Assembly: GCA_004555635.1 (NCBI GenBank) | Contig: SFHN01000010.1 | Span: 1-15,362, forward strand | DNA length: 15,362 nt | Origin: [Eubacterium] saphenum | GTDB lineage: Bacteria > Bacillota > Clostridia > Oscillospirales > Ruminococcaceae | Direction: 5' to 3' | In this document: one piece after another, positions 7,062 through 14,384 of the stretch | How positions within the stretch are numbered: position 1 is the stretch's first letter | How the letters are laid out: the number at the start of each line of letters is the position of its first letter | Position numbers and translations under genes: made by a program | Notes under the pieces: generated by a model | Seen by the model: only the letters and a program-made list of their open reading frames with translations | The model's database searches: none | Told to the model about the DNA's origin: nothing

Positions 7062-7088
7062 TTATCGGAATATAAAAGGGCTTTTTTA
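7062..7088 (-). promoter_or_regulatory. SigD/FliA-type motility promoter for the FliK-like operon
   Basis: Read on the minus strand: TAAA (7088-7085), exactly 15 bases, then TCCGATAA (7069-7062). The B. subtilis SigD consensus is TAAA-N15-GCCGATAT, so the -35 and spacing are perfect and the -10 differs at its first and last positions. The start codon is about 50 bases downstream. A sigma-A-like alternative in the same stretch is TTTATA (7076-7071) and TAGAAT (7054-7049) with a 16-base spacer and an extended TG. Both could be used. Confidence 0.6.
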
Positions 7089-7100
7089 ATTTTTTTGAAA

Positions 7101-7128
7101 AAATATGCCGCGGGTGCGGCTAATATTT
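7101..7128. promoter_or_regulatory. Hairpin between the divergent FliK-like and cheA genes
   Basis: GCCGC (7107-7111) and GCGGC (7116-7120) pair around a GGGT loop. AAATAT (7101-7106) and ATATTT (7123-7128) extend the stem past a two-base bulge. On the minus strand the GC stem runs into ATATTTTTTC, so it looks like an intrinsic terminator that would stop antisense transcripts leaving cheA before they enter the FliK-like gene. On the plus strand it would sit in or near the cheA leader. No clear cheA promoter is visible: TTGAAA (7095-7100) to TAATAT (7121-7126) has a 20-base spacer. Confidence 0.4.
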
Positions 7129-7179
7129 CCCCACTATGCAAAATAATGCGCAAAAGCGTATCGGAAAGGAATTGTTATT

Positions 7180-9300
7180 ATGGCAAAAATCGAACCCGGC
7201 ATGGAATCAATGCTGGATATGTATTTCTACGAAACCAACTCGCTTTTAGAGCAGCTCGACGAAATACTTCTGCGCACCGAGCAGGCGAACGCGTTTGAGG
7301 GCGATGATATCAAGGAGATATTCCGTATCATGCACACCATCAAGGGCTCGTCTGCGATGATGGGTTTTGAAAACCTTTCCGTGCTTGCGCACAAGGCGGA
7401 GGATATGTTCTTTGTTATCCGCGAAAACCCCGACGTCATCACCGACGTAAGCTTTGTTTACGACCTCGTTTTTCAGGTGTCGGACAGCTACAAGGCGCAG
7501 ATTGAGATTATCCAGAACAACGAGGGCGGCGAGTACGAGGCGCTCAACTTTGACGAGCTTATAAACAAGCTGCTTAAAGCCCGCGATATGCTGCTCGGCG
7601 AAACAAAGCCCGAGGCAGGGCCTGCTCCGGCGGCTTCCGCTCCTGCCGCTGATGTTCCCGCAGCCGCTCCCGACAAAACAACGGTTCGTGTTTTCTTTGA
7701 GGACGGCTGTCAGATGGAGAACCTTCGTGCGTTTTTGCTGATAAACACTATCCGCGAGGAGTGCGATTATCTCGAATTTACTCCGAGCGACGTTGAAACC
7801 AACCCCGAAACCTCCAAGGAAATCATAGACAAGGGCTTTTTGATTACCTTTACCGCTATCGACAACAACACGGACTATGTCTTAAAGCAGATTGAGTCCG
7901 CGCTGAACGTTCAGAGCTACGAGGTTGTATCGCAGGCGGCGCCCGCCGCTGCTCCCGAAAAGCCCGCGGAGCTTCCTCCCGAGCCTGCGGCAGCAGCGCC
8001 AGCGGCACCTGCTCCCGCTCCCGAAAAGCCGGCAGCAACGCCCGCTCCCGCTCCCGCGCAGAAAACGCAGAGCGCCGTTGAAAAGGCGCAGGCGGAGGTA
8101 GAGAAGGTTCAGGCGCAGGGCGGCTCGCAGAAGCAGAACCTCATTTCCGTAAACCTCGCGAAGCTCGACGCGCTTCACGATATCGTCGGCGAAATCATAA
8201 CCACCGAGAGTATGGTTATCTCCAATCCCGATTTGGAGGGCTTGGAGCTTGAAAGCTTCACAAAGGCGGCGCGCCAGCTCAGAAAGCTGACGAGCGAGCT
8301 TCAGGACACGGTTATGTCTATCCGAATGGTGCCTCTTGCGGGCGTTTTCCAGAAGATGAACCGAATTGTCCGCGATATGCGAAAGAAGCTCGGCAAGGAG
8401 GTTGACTTCGTTATCGAGGGCGAGGAAACCGAGGTGGACAAGTCTATCGTAGACTCGCTTCAGGACCCGCTTATGCACCTTGTCCGCAACTGTATGGACC
8501 ACGGCATAGAAACCGACCCCGCAGAGCGCGTTGCCGCAGGCAAGCCCGAAAGAGGCACGCTTAAGCTAAGCGCGCAGAACGCCTCAGGCGAGGTTGTCAT
8601 AACCATTTCCGACGACGGCAAGGGAATTGACCCCGAGAAGATAATGGACAAGGCGAAGCGTCAGGGCATTCTCACGAAGCCGGAGAACGAATACACCGAA
8701 AAGGAAATTCAGAACCTCATACTTATGCCCGGCTTCTCAACAAACGAGCAGGTGACCGAGTTCAGCGGACGCGGCGTCGGTATGGACGTTGTAAAGGCGA
8801 ACGTTGAAAAGTGCGGCGGCACAATCACGATTGATTCCAAGAAGGGCGAATACACGCACTTTATCATCAAAATTCCGCTTACGCTCGCGATTATCGATGG
8901 TATGGAAGTTACCTGCGGCGACCTTGTGTTCACCGTTCCGATTTCCACCATCCGCGAGAGCTTTATGGCGGAGGCTTCGCAGATTATCCGCGACACAAGC
9001 GGAAACGAGATGATTATGATTCGCGGCGTTTGCTATCCTATTCTCCGTATGCACGAGAAGTTTGAGATAGAGGGCGCGGTGACAGACCTCGAAGAGGGCA
9101 TTCTCCTGCTTGTCGAAACCGACAACAAGAGCGTCTGCCTGTTCGCTGACAAGCTTATCGGCGAGCAGCAGGTGGTTGTAAAGCCGTTCCCGAAGTACCT
9201 TGCGCGGTATGACATAAAGGGGCAGGGGCTTTCGGGCTGCACGATTATGGGCGACGGCAGCATTTCCCTCATCATCGACACAAACACACTTATCGGTTAA
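7180..9300 (+). CDS. cheA: Chemotaxis histidine kinase CheA
   Basis: CheA autophosphorylates under receptor control and passes phosphate to CheY and CheB. The 706-residue protein has the full layout: an HPt domain with phosphoacceptor His52 (MHTIKGSSAM); a P2 CheY-binding-like domain (about 167-248); a dimerisation domain (NLISVNLAKLDALHDIVGEI, about 320-400); an ATPase domain with an N-box (HLVRNCMDHGIE, Asn437), a G1 box (DDGKGI, near 478) and a G2 box (GRGVGMD, near 531); and a C-terminal CheW-like P5 domain (about 575-706). Two Ala/Pro-rich linkers flank P2. AAAGGA lies nine bases before ATG. The gene heads a tight operon with cheW, cheR and cheB. Confidence 0.96.
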   Translation: MAKIEPGMESMLDMYFYETNSLLEQLDEILLRTEQANAFEGDDIKEIFRIMHTIKGSSAMMGFENLSVLAHKAEDMFFVIRENPDVITDVSFVYDLVFQVSDSYKAQIEIIQNNEGGEYEALNFDELINKLLKARDMLLGETKPEAGPAPAASAPAADVPAAAPDKTTVRVFFEDGCQMENLRAFLLINTIREECDYLEFTPSDVETNPETSKEIIDKGFLITFTAIDNNTDYVLKQIESALNVQSYEVVSQAAPAAAPEKPAELPPEPAAAAPAAPAPAPEKPAATPAPAPAQKTQSAVEKAQAEVEKVQAQGGSQKQNLISVNLAKLDALHDIVGEIITTESMVISNPDLEGLELESFTKAARQLRKLTSELQDTVMSIRMVPLAGVFQKMNRIVRDMRKKLGKEVDFVIEGEETEVDKSIVDSLQDPLMHLVRNCMDHGIETDPAERVAAGKPERGTLKLSAQNASGEVVITISDDGKGIDPEKIMDKAKRQGILTKPENEYTEKEIQNLILMPGFSTNEQVTEFSGRGVGMDVVKANVEKCGGTITIDSKKGEYTHFIIKIPLTLAIIDGMEVTCGDLVFTVPISTIRESFMAEASQIIRDTSGNEMIMIRGVCYPILRMHEKFEIEGAVTDLEEGILLLVETDNKSVCLFADKLIGEQQVVVKPFPKYLARYDIKGQGLSGCTIMGDGSISLIIDTNTLIG

Positions 9301-9315
9301 AGGAGGCGCAGCACT

Positions 9316-9816
9316 ATGACAAACGACGTTATAAAGGAAGCTGTCGCAAAGCAGCAGTCGGGCGACAGAAAGCTCGCCGCCGATAACAGCGTTCTCGGAA
9401 AGGTAATGACCTTTAATATCGGAGAGCAGGTTTACGGCATAGAAATTCAGTACGTTACGGAAATCATCGAGATGCAGCCGATAACAAAGGTTCCGCACGT
9501 TCCGCCGTTCATAAAGGGTATTATCAACGTGCGAAGCAAGGTTGTTCCGATAATCGACATTCGTTCGCGCTTCGGCAAGGAGGAAATCCCCTACACAAGC
9601 AGAACCTGCACGATTATCCTTTCGTTTAACGAGATGACCGTCGGAATAATTGTTGACAGCGTAGAGGACGTTGAGGACATTCACACGCAGGACATCTCCG
9701 CAAGCCCCGAGGGACGCGGCGTTAACACGAACGCGTTTATTCAGTATATGATACGCTCGGGGGATACGGTAAAGCTTATTCTCGATGTGGAAAAACTGCT
9801 TAACGACGAGGCATAG
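9316..9816 (+). CDS. cheW: Chemotaxis coupling protein CheW
   Basis: The 166-residue CheW-domain protein links receptors to the CheA P5 domain. After a polar N-terminus of about 30 residues comes the typical run: a strand with FNIGEQVYGIEI, VTEIIEMQPITKVPHVPPFIKGIINVR, the strand VVPIIDIRSRFG, and the C-terminal half with VGIIVDSVEDVEDI and VKLILDVEKLL. AGGAGG (9302-9307) stands just upstream of the ATG, 15 bases after cheA. No CheY-like receiver domain is attached, so it is CheW, not CheV. Confidence 0.94.
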   Translation: MTNDVIKEAVAKQQSGDRKLAADNSVLGKVMTFNIGEQVYGIEIQYVTEIIEMQPITKVPHVPPFIKGIINVRSKVVPIIDIRSRFGKEEIPYTSRTCTIILSFNEMTVGIIVDSVEDVEDIHTQDISASPEGRGVNTNAFIQYMIRSGDTVKLILDVEKLLNDEA

Positions 9817-9819
9817 TAC

Positions 9820-10635
9820 ATGGAAATAACCGACAGCGAATTTCGTCGGCTTGTGAGCTTTATGCACGACAACTACGGCATAAACCTCGCGGAAAAGCGC
9901 GTGCTTGTTCAGGGCAGGCTCGGAAACCTGCTTCGCGAGCGCGGCTTTTCAAGCTACGACGAATATATCGACGCGGTGCTCGCGGACAAATCGGGTGCCG
10001 AGGTAACAACGATAATTAACAAGCTAACGACAAACCACACGTTTTTTATGCGCGAGCCGGAGCACTATACCTTTATGAAGGAAACCGTGCTTCCGCAGGC
10101 GGAAAGCGACAGGCTCCGCGAGTTTCGGATATGGAGCGCGGGCTGTTCGAGCGGCGAGGAGTGCTACACCACCGCTATGCTTGTGAACGAGTATTTTGAA
10201 AGGAGCGTTTTTCGCCCCGAGGTGAAAATTCTCGCAACGGATATTTCGCACTCCGTTATGGACAAGGCGCGCGCGGGGATTTATCCCGAGGACTCGATGA
10301 AGGGGCTTCCGAAGGAGTGGATATCTCGCTATTTCAAGGATCTCGGCGGCGGGAAGTTTGAGCTTTGCACGAAGATAAAGAATATGGTGCAGTTCAAGCC
10401 GTTCAATCTTATGGAGCGTATGCCCGAGGAGTACAAGACGCGACCGTTTGACCTTGTTTTTTGCAGAAACGTGATGATTTACTTTGACCAGCCGACAAAG
10501 CTGGCGCTCATAAATCGGTTTTACGACGTGGTAAAGCCGGGCGGGTATCTGTTTATCGGACACGCGGAGAGCATTCCGCGAAACGAGTCTGATTTCAAGT
10601 ACATAAAGCCCGCGATATACCGAAAGCCCGAATAA
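9820..10635 (+). CDS. cheR: Chemoreceptor methyltransferase CheR
   Basis: CheR adds methyl groups from S-adenosylmethionine to receptor glutamates for adaptation. The 271-residue protein has the N-terminal helical domain (about 1-75), the conserved TTNHTFFMRE segment that matches the CheR NxTxFFR motif, the SAM-binding loop SAGCSSGEE (106-114), ATDIS, and FCRNVMIYFD. No tetratricopeptide or C-terminal receptor-pentapeptide extension is present. Its ATG lies three bases after the cheW stop, and its GAGG ribosome site is inside the end of cheW, so the two are probably translationally coupled. Confidence 0.95.
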   Translation: MEITDSEFRRLVSFMHDNYGINLAEKRVLVQGRLGNLLRERGFSSYDEYIDAVLADKSGAEVTTIINKLTTNHTFFMREPEHYTFMKETVLPQAESDRLREFRIWSAGCSSGEECYTTAMLVNEYFERSVFRPEVKILATDISHSVMDKARAGIYPEDSMKGLPKEWISRYFKDLGGGKFELCTKIKNMVQFKPFNLMERMPEEYKTRPFDLVFCRNVMIYFDQPTKLALINRFYDVVKPGGYLFIGHAESIPRNESDFKYIKPAIYRKPE

Positions 10636-10659
10636 ACCGCAGGGTCATAGGGGTGGAAG

Positions 10660-11730
10660 ATGAATAAGATACGGCTTCTTGTGGTAGATGATTCTATCCT
10701 GTTCAGAGAGGTTCTCGCAAGATACATTCGGCGCGACGAGGAGATTGAGGTTGTCGGTACGGCGGGCGACGCCTATGCCGCGCACGACCTTATCCTTAGG
10801 ACAGAGCCTGATGTTATGACCCTTGACGTTGAAATGCCGCGAATGGACGGCATTGCTTTTCTGAAAAAGCTTCTGCCGCAGCACTATCTGCCGACGATTG
10901 TCGTTTCCTCGTCGGAGGGGAAAAGGGACGCCGCGCTTGAAGCGGGGGCGGTTAAGTTTATCGCAAAGCAGTCTGCGCGGACGGGCACGGATATGGAGCG
11001 GTTTGCAAAGGAAGTCTGCGAGGCGATAAAGGAAATAAAGCGCACGCGAAAGCGCCCCGCCGAAAAAGCTCCCGAAAAGAAAATCGAGAAGCCCTCGGGC
11101 GTCGGCGCAGTATCCCGCGGGGAAATCCGCCGCACGGCGGTTCACACCTCGGGGGTAAGACGAAGCGACCCCGTGGTTGTTCTCGGCGCGTCTACGGGCG
11201 GCACGGATGCGCTTGAGCAGGTGCTGAGAGCGTTTCCGAAGGATATGCCGCCGGTGCTTGTTGTTCAGCATATGCCTGCGGGCTTTACGAAGATGTACGC
11301 GGAAAGGCTTAACCGCTCCTGCAAAATGACCGTAAAGGAAGCGGAGGACGGCGACAGGCTTCAGCGCGGGCTTGTGATAATCGGCGCGGGTGAAAATCAG
11401 CTTCGGCTGCTGCGCGACGGGCGGGGGTATTACATCTCATCTAAGCCCGGAGAAAAGGTGTCGGGGCATTGCCCGTCGGTTGACGTGCTGTTTTCGAGCG
11501 CGGCGGAGGCGGCGGGGAAGAACGCTGTCGGCGCGATTTTCACGGGAATGGGCAAGGACGGCGCGGAGGGTCTGCTGAAAATGCGGAACGCGGGCGCGTT
11601 TACTGTCGGACAGGACAAGGATACCTGCGTGGTTTACGGAATGCCGATGGAAGCGTACAAAATCGGCGCGGTTGAGGTTCAGGCGCCGTTGTACAATATC
11701 GCGGACATTATTATGAAAGCAATCTTGTAG
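10660..11730 (+). CDS. cheB: Chemoreceptor methylesterase/deamidase CheB
   Basis: CheB removes receptor methyl groups (and can deamidate glutamines) when phosphorylated by CheA. In the 356-residue protein the receiver domain (about 1-105) has acidic D10/D11, phosphoacceptor D56 (LDVEMPRMDG) and conserved K103; Gln replaces the usual Pro after that Lys. A charged Lys/Pro-rich linker (about 125-165) leads to the esterase domain, whose catalytic triad is S178 (GASTGG), H204 (VQHMP) and D300 (GMGKDG). It starts 24 bases after cheR with GGGGTGG upstream and is the last gene of the operon. Together with CheR it forms the adaptation loop. Confidence 0.95.
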   Translation: MNKIRLLVVDDSILFREVLARYIRRDEEIEVVGTAGDAYAAHDLILRTEPDVMTLDVEMPRMDGIAFLKKLLPQHYLPTIVVSSSEGKRDAALEAGAVKFIAKQSARTGTDMERFAKEVCEAIKEIKRTRKRPAEKAPEKKIEKPSGVGAVSRGEIRRTAVHTSGVRRSDPVVVLGASTGGTDALEQVLRAFPKDMPPVLVVQHMPAGFTKMYAERLNRSCKMTVKEAEDGDRLQRGLVIIGAGENQLRLLRDGRGYYISSKPGEKVSGHCPSVDVLFSSAAEAAGKNAVGAIFTGMGKDGAEGLLKMRNAGAFTVGQDKDTCVVYGMPMEAYKIGAVEVQAPLYNIADIIMKAIL

Positions 11731-11769
11731 TTCGCCTTTTGGCAGGTGTAATATTTTCATATGACGATT

Positions 11770-11798
11770 AACGGCGGGAGTAAAATGCTCCCGCCGTT
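11770..11798 (+). terminator. Terminator-like hairpin after cheB
   Basis: An 11-bp perfect stem (11770-11780 with 11788-11798) closes a seven-base loop, TAAAATG. The immediate tail is only TTC, with a later T-rich run (TTTATTTTTT, 11811-11820). It lies 39 bases after the cheB stop and most likely ends the che transcript. Confidence 0.65.
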
Positions 11799-11847
11799 TC
11801 AGAATATAGATTTATTTTTTGCGAAGCGAATTGGGTTTTCGACAGAA

Positions 11848-11876
11848 TATGGCAGGAGCTTTTTGCTCCTGCCATA
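11848..11876 (-). terminator. Terminator-like hairpin after the YbaK-family gene
   Basis: A 12-bp perfect stem (11848-11859 with 11865-11876) has a five-base all-T loop on the plus strand. It stands 27 bases beyond the stop codon of the minus-strand gene. The minus-strand tail (TTCTGTCG) is weak. With the hairpin at 11770-11798 it separates two convergent operons. Confidence 0.6.
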
Positions 11877-11903
11877 ATATTCACTTTCTGCATAATCCGC
11901 CTG

Positions 11904-12380
11904 TCAAACGGCGGGCACTTCTTTGCATACGTCAACCCACTTCTCCGCGCCTGACAGCTTTTCCAGCTCGTCAACCGTCAGCCTTACGGCGTTGTTGCTG
12001 CCGCCGCAGGCAGGGTAAACCGTGTCGAATCGCTTAAGCGACACGTCAAGCACAACCCGTACACCCTCGTTTATTCCGAACGGGCAGACGCCGCCCACCG
12101 AATGCCCGATAAGCTCGTCAACCTCCGCGGGCGTAAGCATCTTTGCCTTAACGCCGAACTCCGCTTTGTACTTCGGGTTGTCTATCTTCATATCCCCCGC
12201 AGCAACCACCATCAGCGGCTTGTCGCCAGCCATAAATGTGAGCGACTTTGCAATGCGCGCGCCGTCTACTCCGAGCGCTGCCGCCGCAAGCTCCACCGTA
12301 GCGCAGCTCTGCTCGTGGATAATCACCCTGTCGCCATAGCCCTTTTCCTCAAGATATGCTTTTGCTCTTTCCGTTGACAT
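11904..12380 (-). CDS. YbaK/EbsC-family aminoacyl-tRNA deacylase
   Basis: The 158-residue protein is one YbaK/ProRS-INS-type editing domain. Members hydrolyse mischarged tRNA, for example Cys-tRNA(Pro). Visible family signs are the conserved Lys45 in GARIAKSLTF, VVAAGDMKID, GVKAKMLTPAEV and GHSVGGVCPFGI. Which tRNA it edits cannot be told from the sequence. AAGGAG lies seven bases before the ATG and overlaps the stop codon region of the NYN gene 12 bases upstream, so the two are cotranscribed. It is the last gene of the thyA operon. Confidence 0.88.
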   Translation of the reverse strand: MSTERAKAYLEEKGYGDRVIIHEQSCATVELAAAALGVDGARIAKSLTFMAGDKPLMVVAAGDMKIDNPKYKAEFGVKAKMLTPAEVDELIGHSVGGVCPFGINEGVRVVLDVSLKRFDTVYPACGGSNNAVRLTVDELEKLSGAEKWVDVCKEVPAV

Positions 12381-12392
12381 GATTGCTCCTTA

Positions 12393-14357
12393 TTACGAAA
12401 GGCTGACGTGGTATCTGTCCGCCTTTACTCCGTCAATTGCGCCGATAAAGTCGATAAACTTCGCAAAACCGTAGTCCGCGATGTCAAACTCCTCAAACCG
12501 CTTCTTTAGCTGAGTGCTGAGCGCGCGCATACTCTTGCTCTGCGAGGTTTTCGCATACTCCAGCACAAACGCTTCGATTTCCTCCGTCTGCTTCGCAAAA
12601 TCCTCATTTATCGTGACATTGCTGCCTTTTACAGTCACCGCTTTCATAGACGACAGCAGGCTTTTCACCGAGCCGAAGCCAAGCTTCTTCAGCCAGCCCT
12701 TGCCGTATTCTGTCGCAAGGATATTCCCTAACCGCGCAATGCTGCCCGTTTCGTCGCTCGACGCGAACAGCAGAACCTCGCGCTTTACCGCGTTTATTTC
12801 CGGCTCGGGGAGAACCTCGGGCGCGCTCTGCTTCTCGGGAGCGGGCTTCTCCTTTGCGGGCGCGCTCTGCTTCTCGGGGGCGGGCTTTTCCTTTGCGGGT
12901 GCGCTCTGCTTCTCGGGCGCAATCTCCGCCTGCACGCTCTCGGGCTTCGCAGCGGATTTTCTTCTGCGGCGGGAGGGCTTCGCGGTGGCTTCCTCGGGAG
13001 TTTCGGCGGGCTTTTCGGAAGCCGCCTGCACCTCTGCCGCAGCCTTTTCGGGGGCTTTTTCCTCAACGGCGGGAGCGGCGTGCTTTTCTGCCGAAAGCGC
13101 CTTTTCGACATACTCCGCGAACTTCATATCGGTGAGGAAAACGTGGTTTCTTCTCACGCGGATATCGTTAATCGTCGCGAGCATTGACTTTATATCGTCG
13201 TAACCCATCTCGGAAAGATATCCCTTTCCGAAACGCGCCATAAGCTCGTTGTTAAGCTGTCCCAAGTTTCCTCCGTCGGGCATATTCTTACCCGCATACG
13301 AAAGCACAAGCTCACTTACGGCAGAAGCCGTCGGCTTTTCCAGCGGGATTTCGGGAACCTCGGGCACAGGAGCTTTCGCTGCGGTTTCAGACGCGGAAGT
13401 TTCAATAGCTGCAGGCTCGGGCTTCTCGGATTTCTCGGGCGCTGCTTCACGCTTCGCGGGGGCAATATCCGTGCCGTTTCGGGTGTAGCCGTCAAGCTTG
13501 TCGATAAACCGCGCGAATCGCTTCGAGCCGAACCGCGAGAAGTCGATTATGCCGAAAATGCTCGTAAGATAGCTTTCAAGCTTCAGCATATTGTCGCGCA
13601 CGGGCGCATTCTTGCTGAAATAGTCGTCGATAGCTGCGACAATATCCGCTTCCGTCGGAGTGCCTGCGGGCAGCGCGGCGGGCGCGGGCTTTTCTTCGCG
13701 CTTTTTGCGCAGGGTAACAAACGTGTTGCTTCTGCGAAGCTCGGGAAACGAGTCGATAAAGCTTGAAAAGCGCTTGTAGCCAAGCTCGTCAAAGTTTATG
13801 TTGCCGAATTTCGAGGTAAGCACCGCCGAAATTCTCGCAAGGTCAATGCGCTGCTCCTTGTTTTCTGTAACATAGTCGATAACCGCGCGGCGAATGGTTT
13901 TCTCGTCCGCCTCTCCCTCGTCGGGCAGGCAAACCTGATTAAGATAGCAGAAGTGGGTGCAGCTTGCGGTGAACGCGCGCGGCGTTTTCAGCTCGCCAAT
14001 TCCTACGACAAGCATACCCGCCTCGCGCAGTCTGATTGCGAGCCGCGTAAAGTCGCTGTCTGATGTTACGAGCACAAAGCCGTCAACCCTGCCCGAATAC
14101 AGAATGTCCATCGCGTCGATTATCATCGAGAAATCGGTCGCGTTTTTGCCCGCGATATAGCTTGTCTGCTGAACGGGCATAATCGAGTAGTTTATCGCGG
14201 GGTTGTGCCAGCCGTTGCCGCCCTTCTCCCAGTCGCCGTAAACGCGCTTGTAGGTCGGCGTGCCGTATTTCTCCGCCTCCGCCATAATAAAATGTGCATA
14301 TTTCGCCGATACGTTATCGCTGTCGATAAGCACGGCGAGTTTCTTTTCCTGTGACAT
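12393..14357 (-). CDS. NYN (LabA/MARF1-like) nuclease-fold protein with five OST-HTH domains
   Basis: This 654-residue protein begins with a NYN/PIN-like domain (about 1-145). Its acidic residues sit where the family puts its metal site: D12 and D14-N15 (LIDSDN), D75 (ATDFSMIIDAMD), D100 and D102 (TSDSDF). Five segments then look like OST-HTH/LOTUS RNA-binding domains: about 148-218, 233-302, 340-412, 520-590 and 592-654. Each has two helices and a G(Y/F/S)xx(F/I)xxxI/L core such as LGYKRFSSFIDS. A low-complexity Lys/Pro/Ala/Glu linker (about 415-515) contains a 13-residue tandem repeat. NYN proteins include RNases, so RNA cleavage or RNA binding is likely; the target is unknown. The start is ATG 14357 with an AGGAAAGAAG-type ribosome site. 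It sits between thyA (27-base gap) and the YbaK-family gene. Confidence 0.85.
   Translation of the reverse strand: MSQEKKLAVLIDSDNVSAKYAHFIMAEAEKYGTPTYKRVYGDWEKGGNGWHNPAINYSIMPVQQTSYIAGKNATDFSMIIDAMDILYSGRVDGFVLVTSDSDFTRLAIRLREAGMLVVGIGELKTPRAFTASCTHFCYLNQVCLPDEGEADEKTIRRAVIDYVTENKEQRIDLARISAVLTSKFGNINFDELGYKRFSSFIDSFPELRRSNTFVTLRKKREEKPAPAALPAGTPTEADIVAAIDDYFSKNAPVRDNMLKLESYLTSIFGIIDFSRFGSKRFARFIDKLDGYTRNGTDIAPAKREAAPEKSEKPEPAAIETSASETAAKAPVPEVPEIPLEKPTASAVSELVLSYAGKNMPDGGNLGQLNNELMARFGKGYLSEMGYDDIKSMLATINDIRVRRNHVFLTDMKFAEYVEKALSAEKHAAPAVEEKAPEKAAAEVQAASEKPAETPEEATAKPSRRRRKSAAKPESVQAEIAPEKQSAPAKEKPAPEKQSAPAKEKPAPEKQSAPEVLPEPEINAVKREVLLFASSDETGSIARLGNILATEYGKGWLKKLGFGSVKSLLSSMKAVTVKGSNVTINEDFAKQTEEIEAFVLEYAKTSQSKSMRALSTQLKKRFEEFDIADYGFAKFIDFIGAIDGVKADRYHVSLS
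12823..12917. repeat. 39-bp tandem repeat inside the NYN gene
   Basis: Copies start at 12823, 12862 and 12901 (GCGCTCTGCTTCTCGGG at each). There are two full units and a 17-base partial one, differing at a few positions. The period is 13 codons, and on the minus strand each unit encodes PAKEKPAPEKQSA in some phase. It lies in the flexible linker between OST-HTH domains 3 and 4, so copy number could change without a frameshift. Confidence 0.85.
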
Positions 14358-14384
14358 ATATCTCTTCTTTCCTGTTCCCCGAGG

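Noticed and set aside
8737..9867. 376-residue open frame on the minus strand opposite cheA/cheW
   Set aside because: It lies wholly antisense to two unmistakable genes, spans their junction, has His/Asn/Val-rich composition typical of a reverse-frame shadow, and matches no family.
12823..12917. CRISPR-like array
   Set aside because: The 39-bp units are contiguous with no spacers and lie in frame inside a coding region.
12514..13203. 229-residue plus-strand open frame opposite the NYN gene, with Ser/Ala/Phe-rich repeats
   Set aside because: The repeats simply mirror the 39-bp tandem repeat and the Ala/Pro/Glu/Lys linker of the real gene; no ribosome site.
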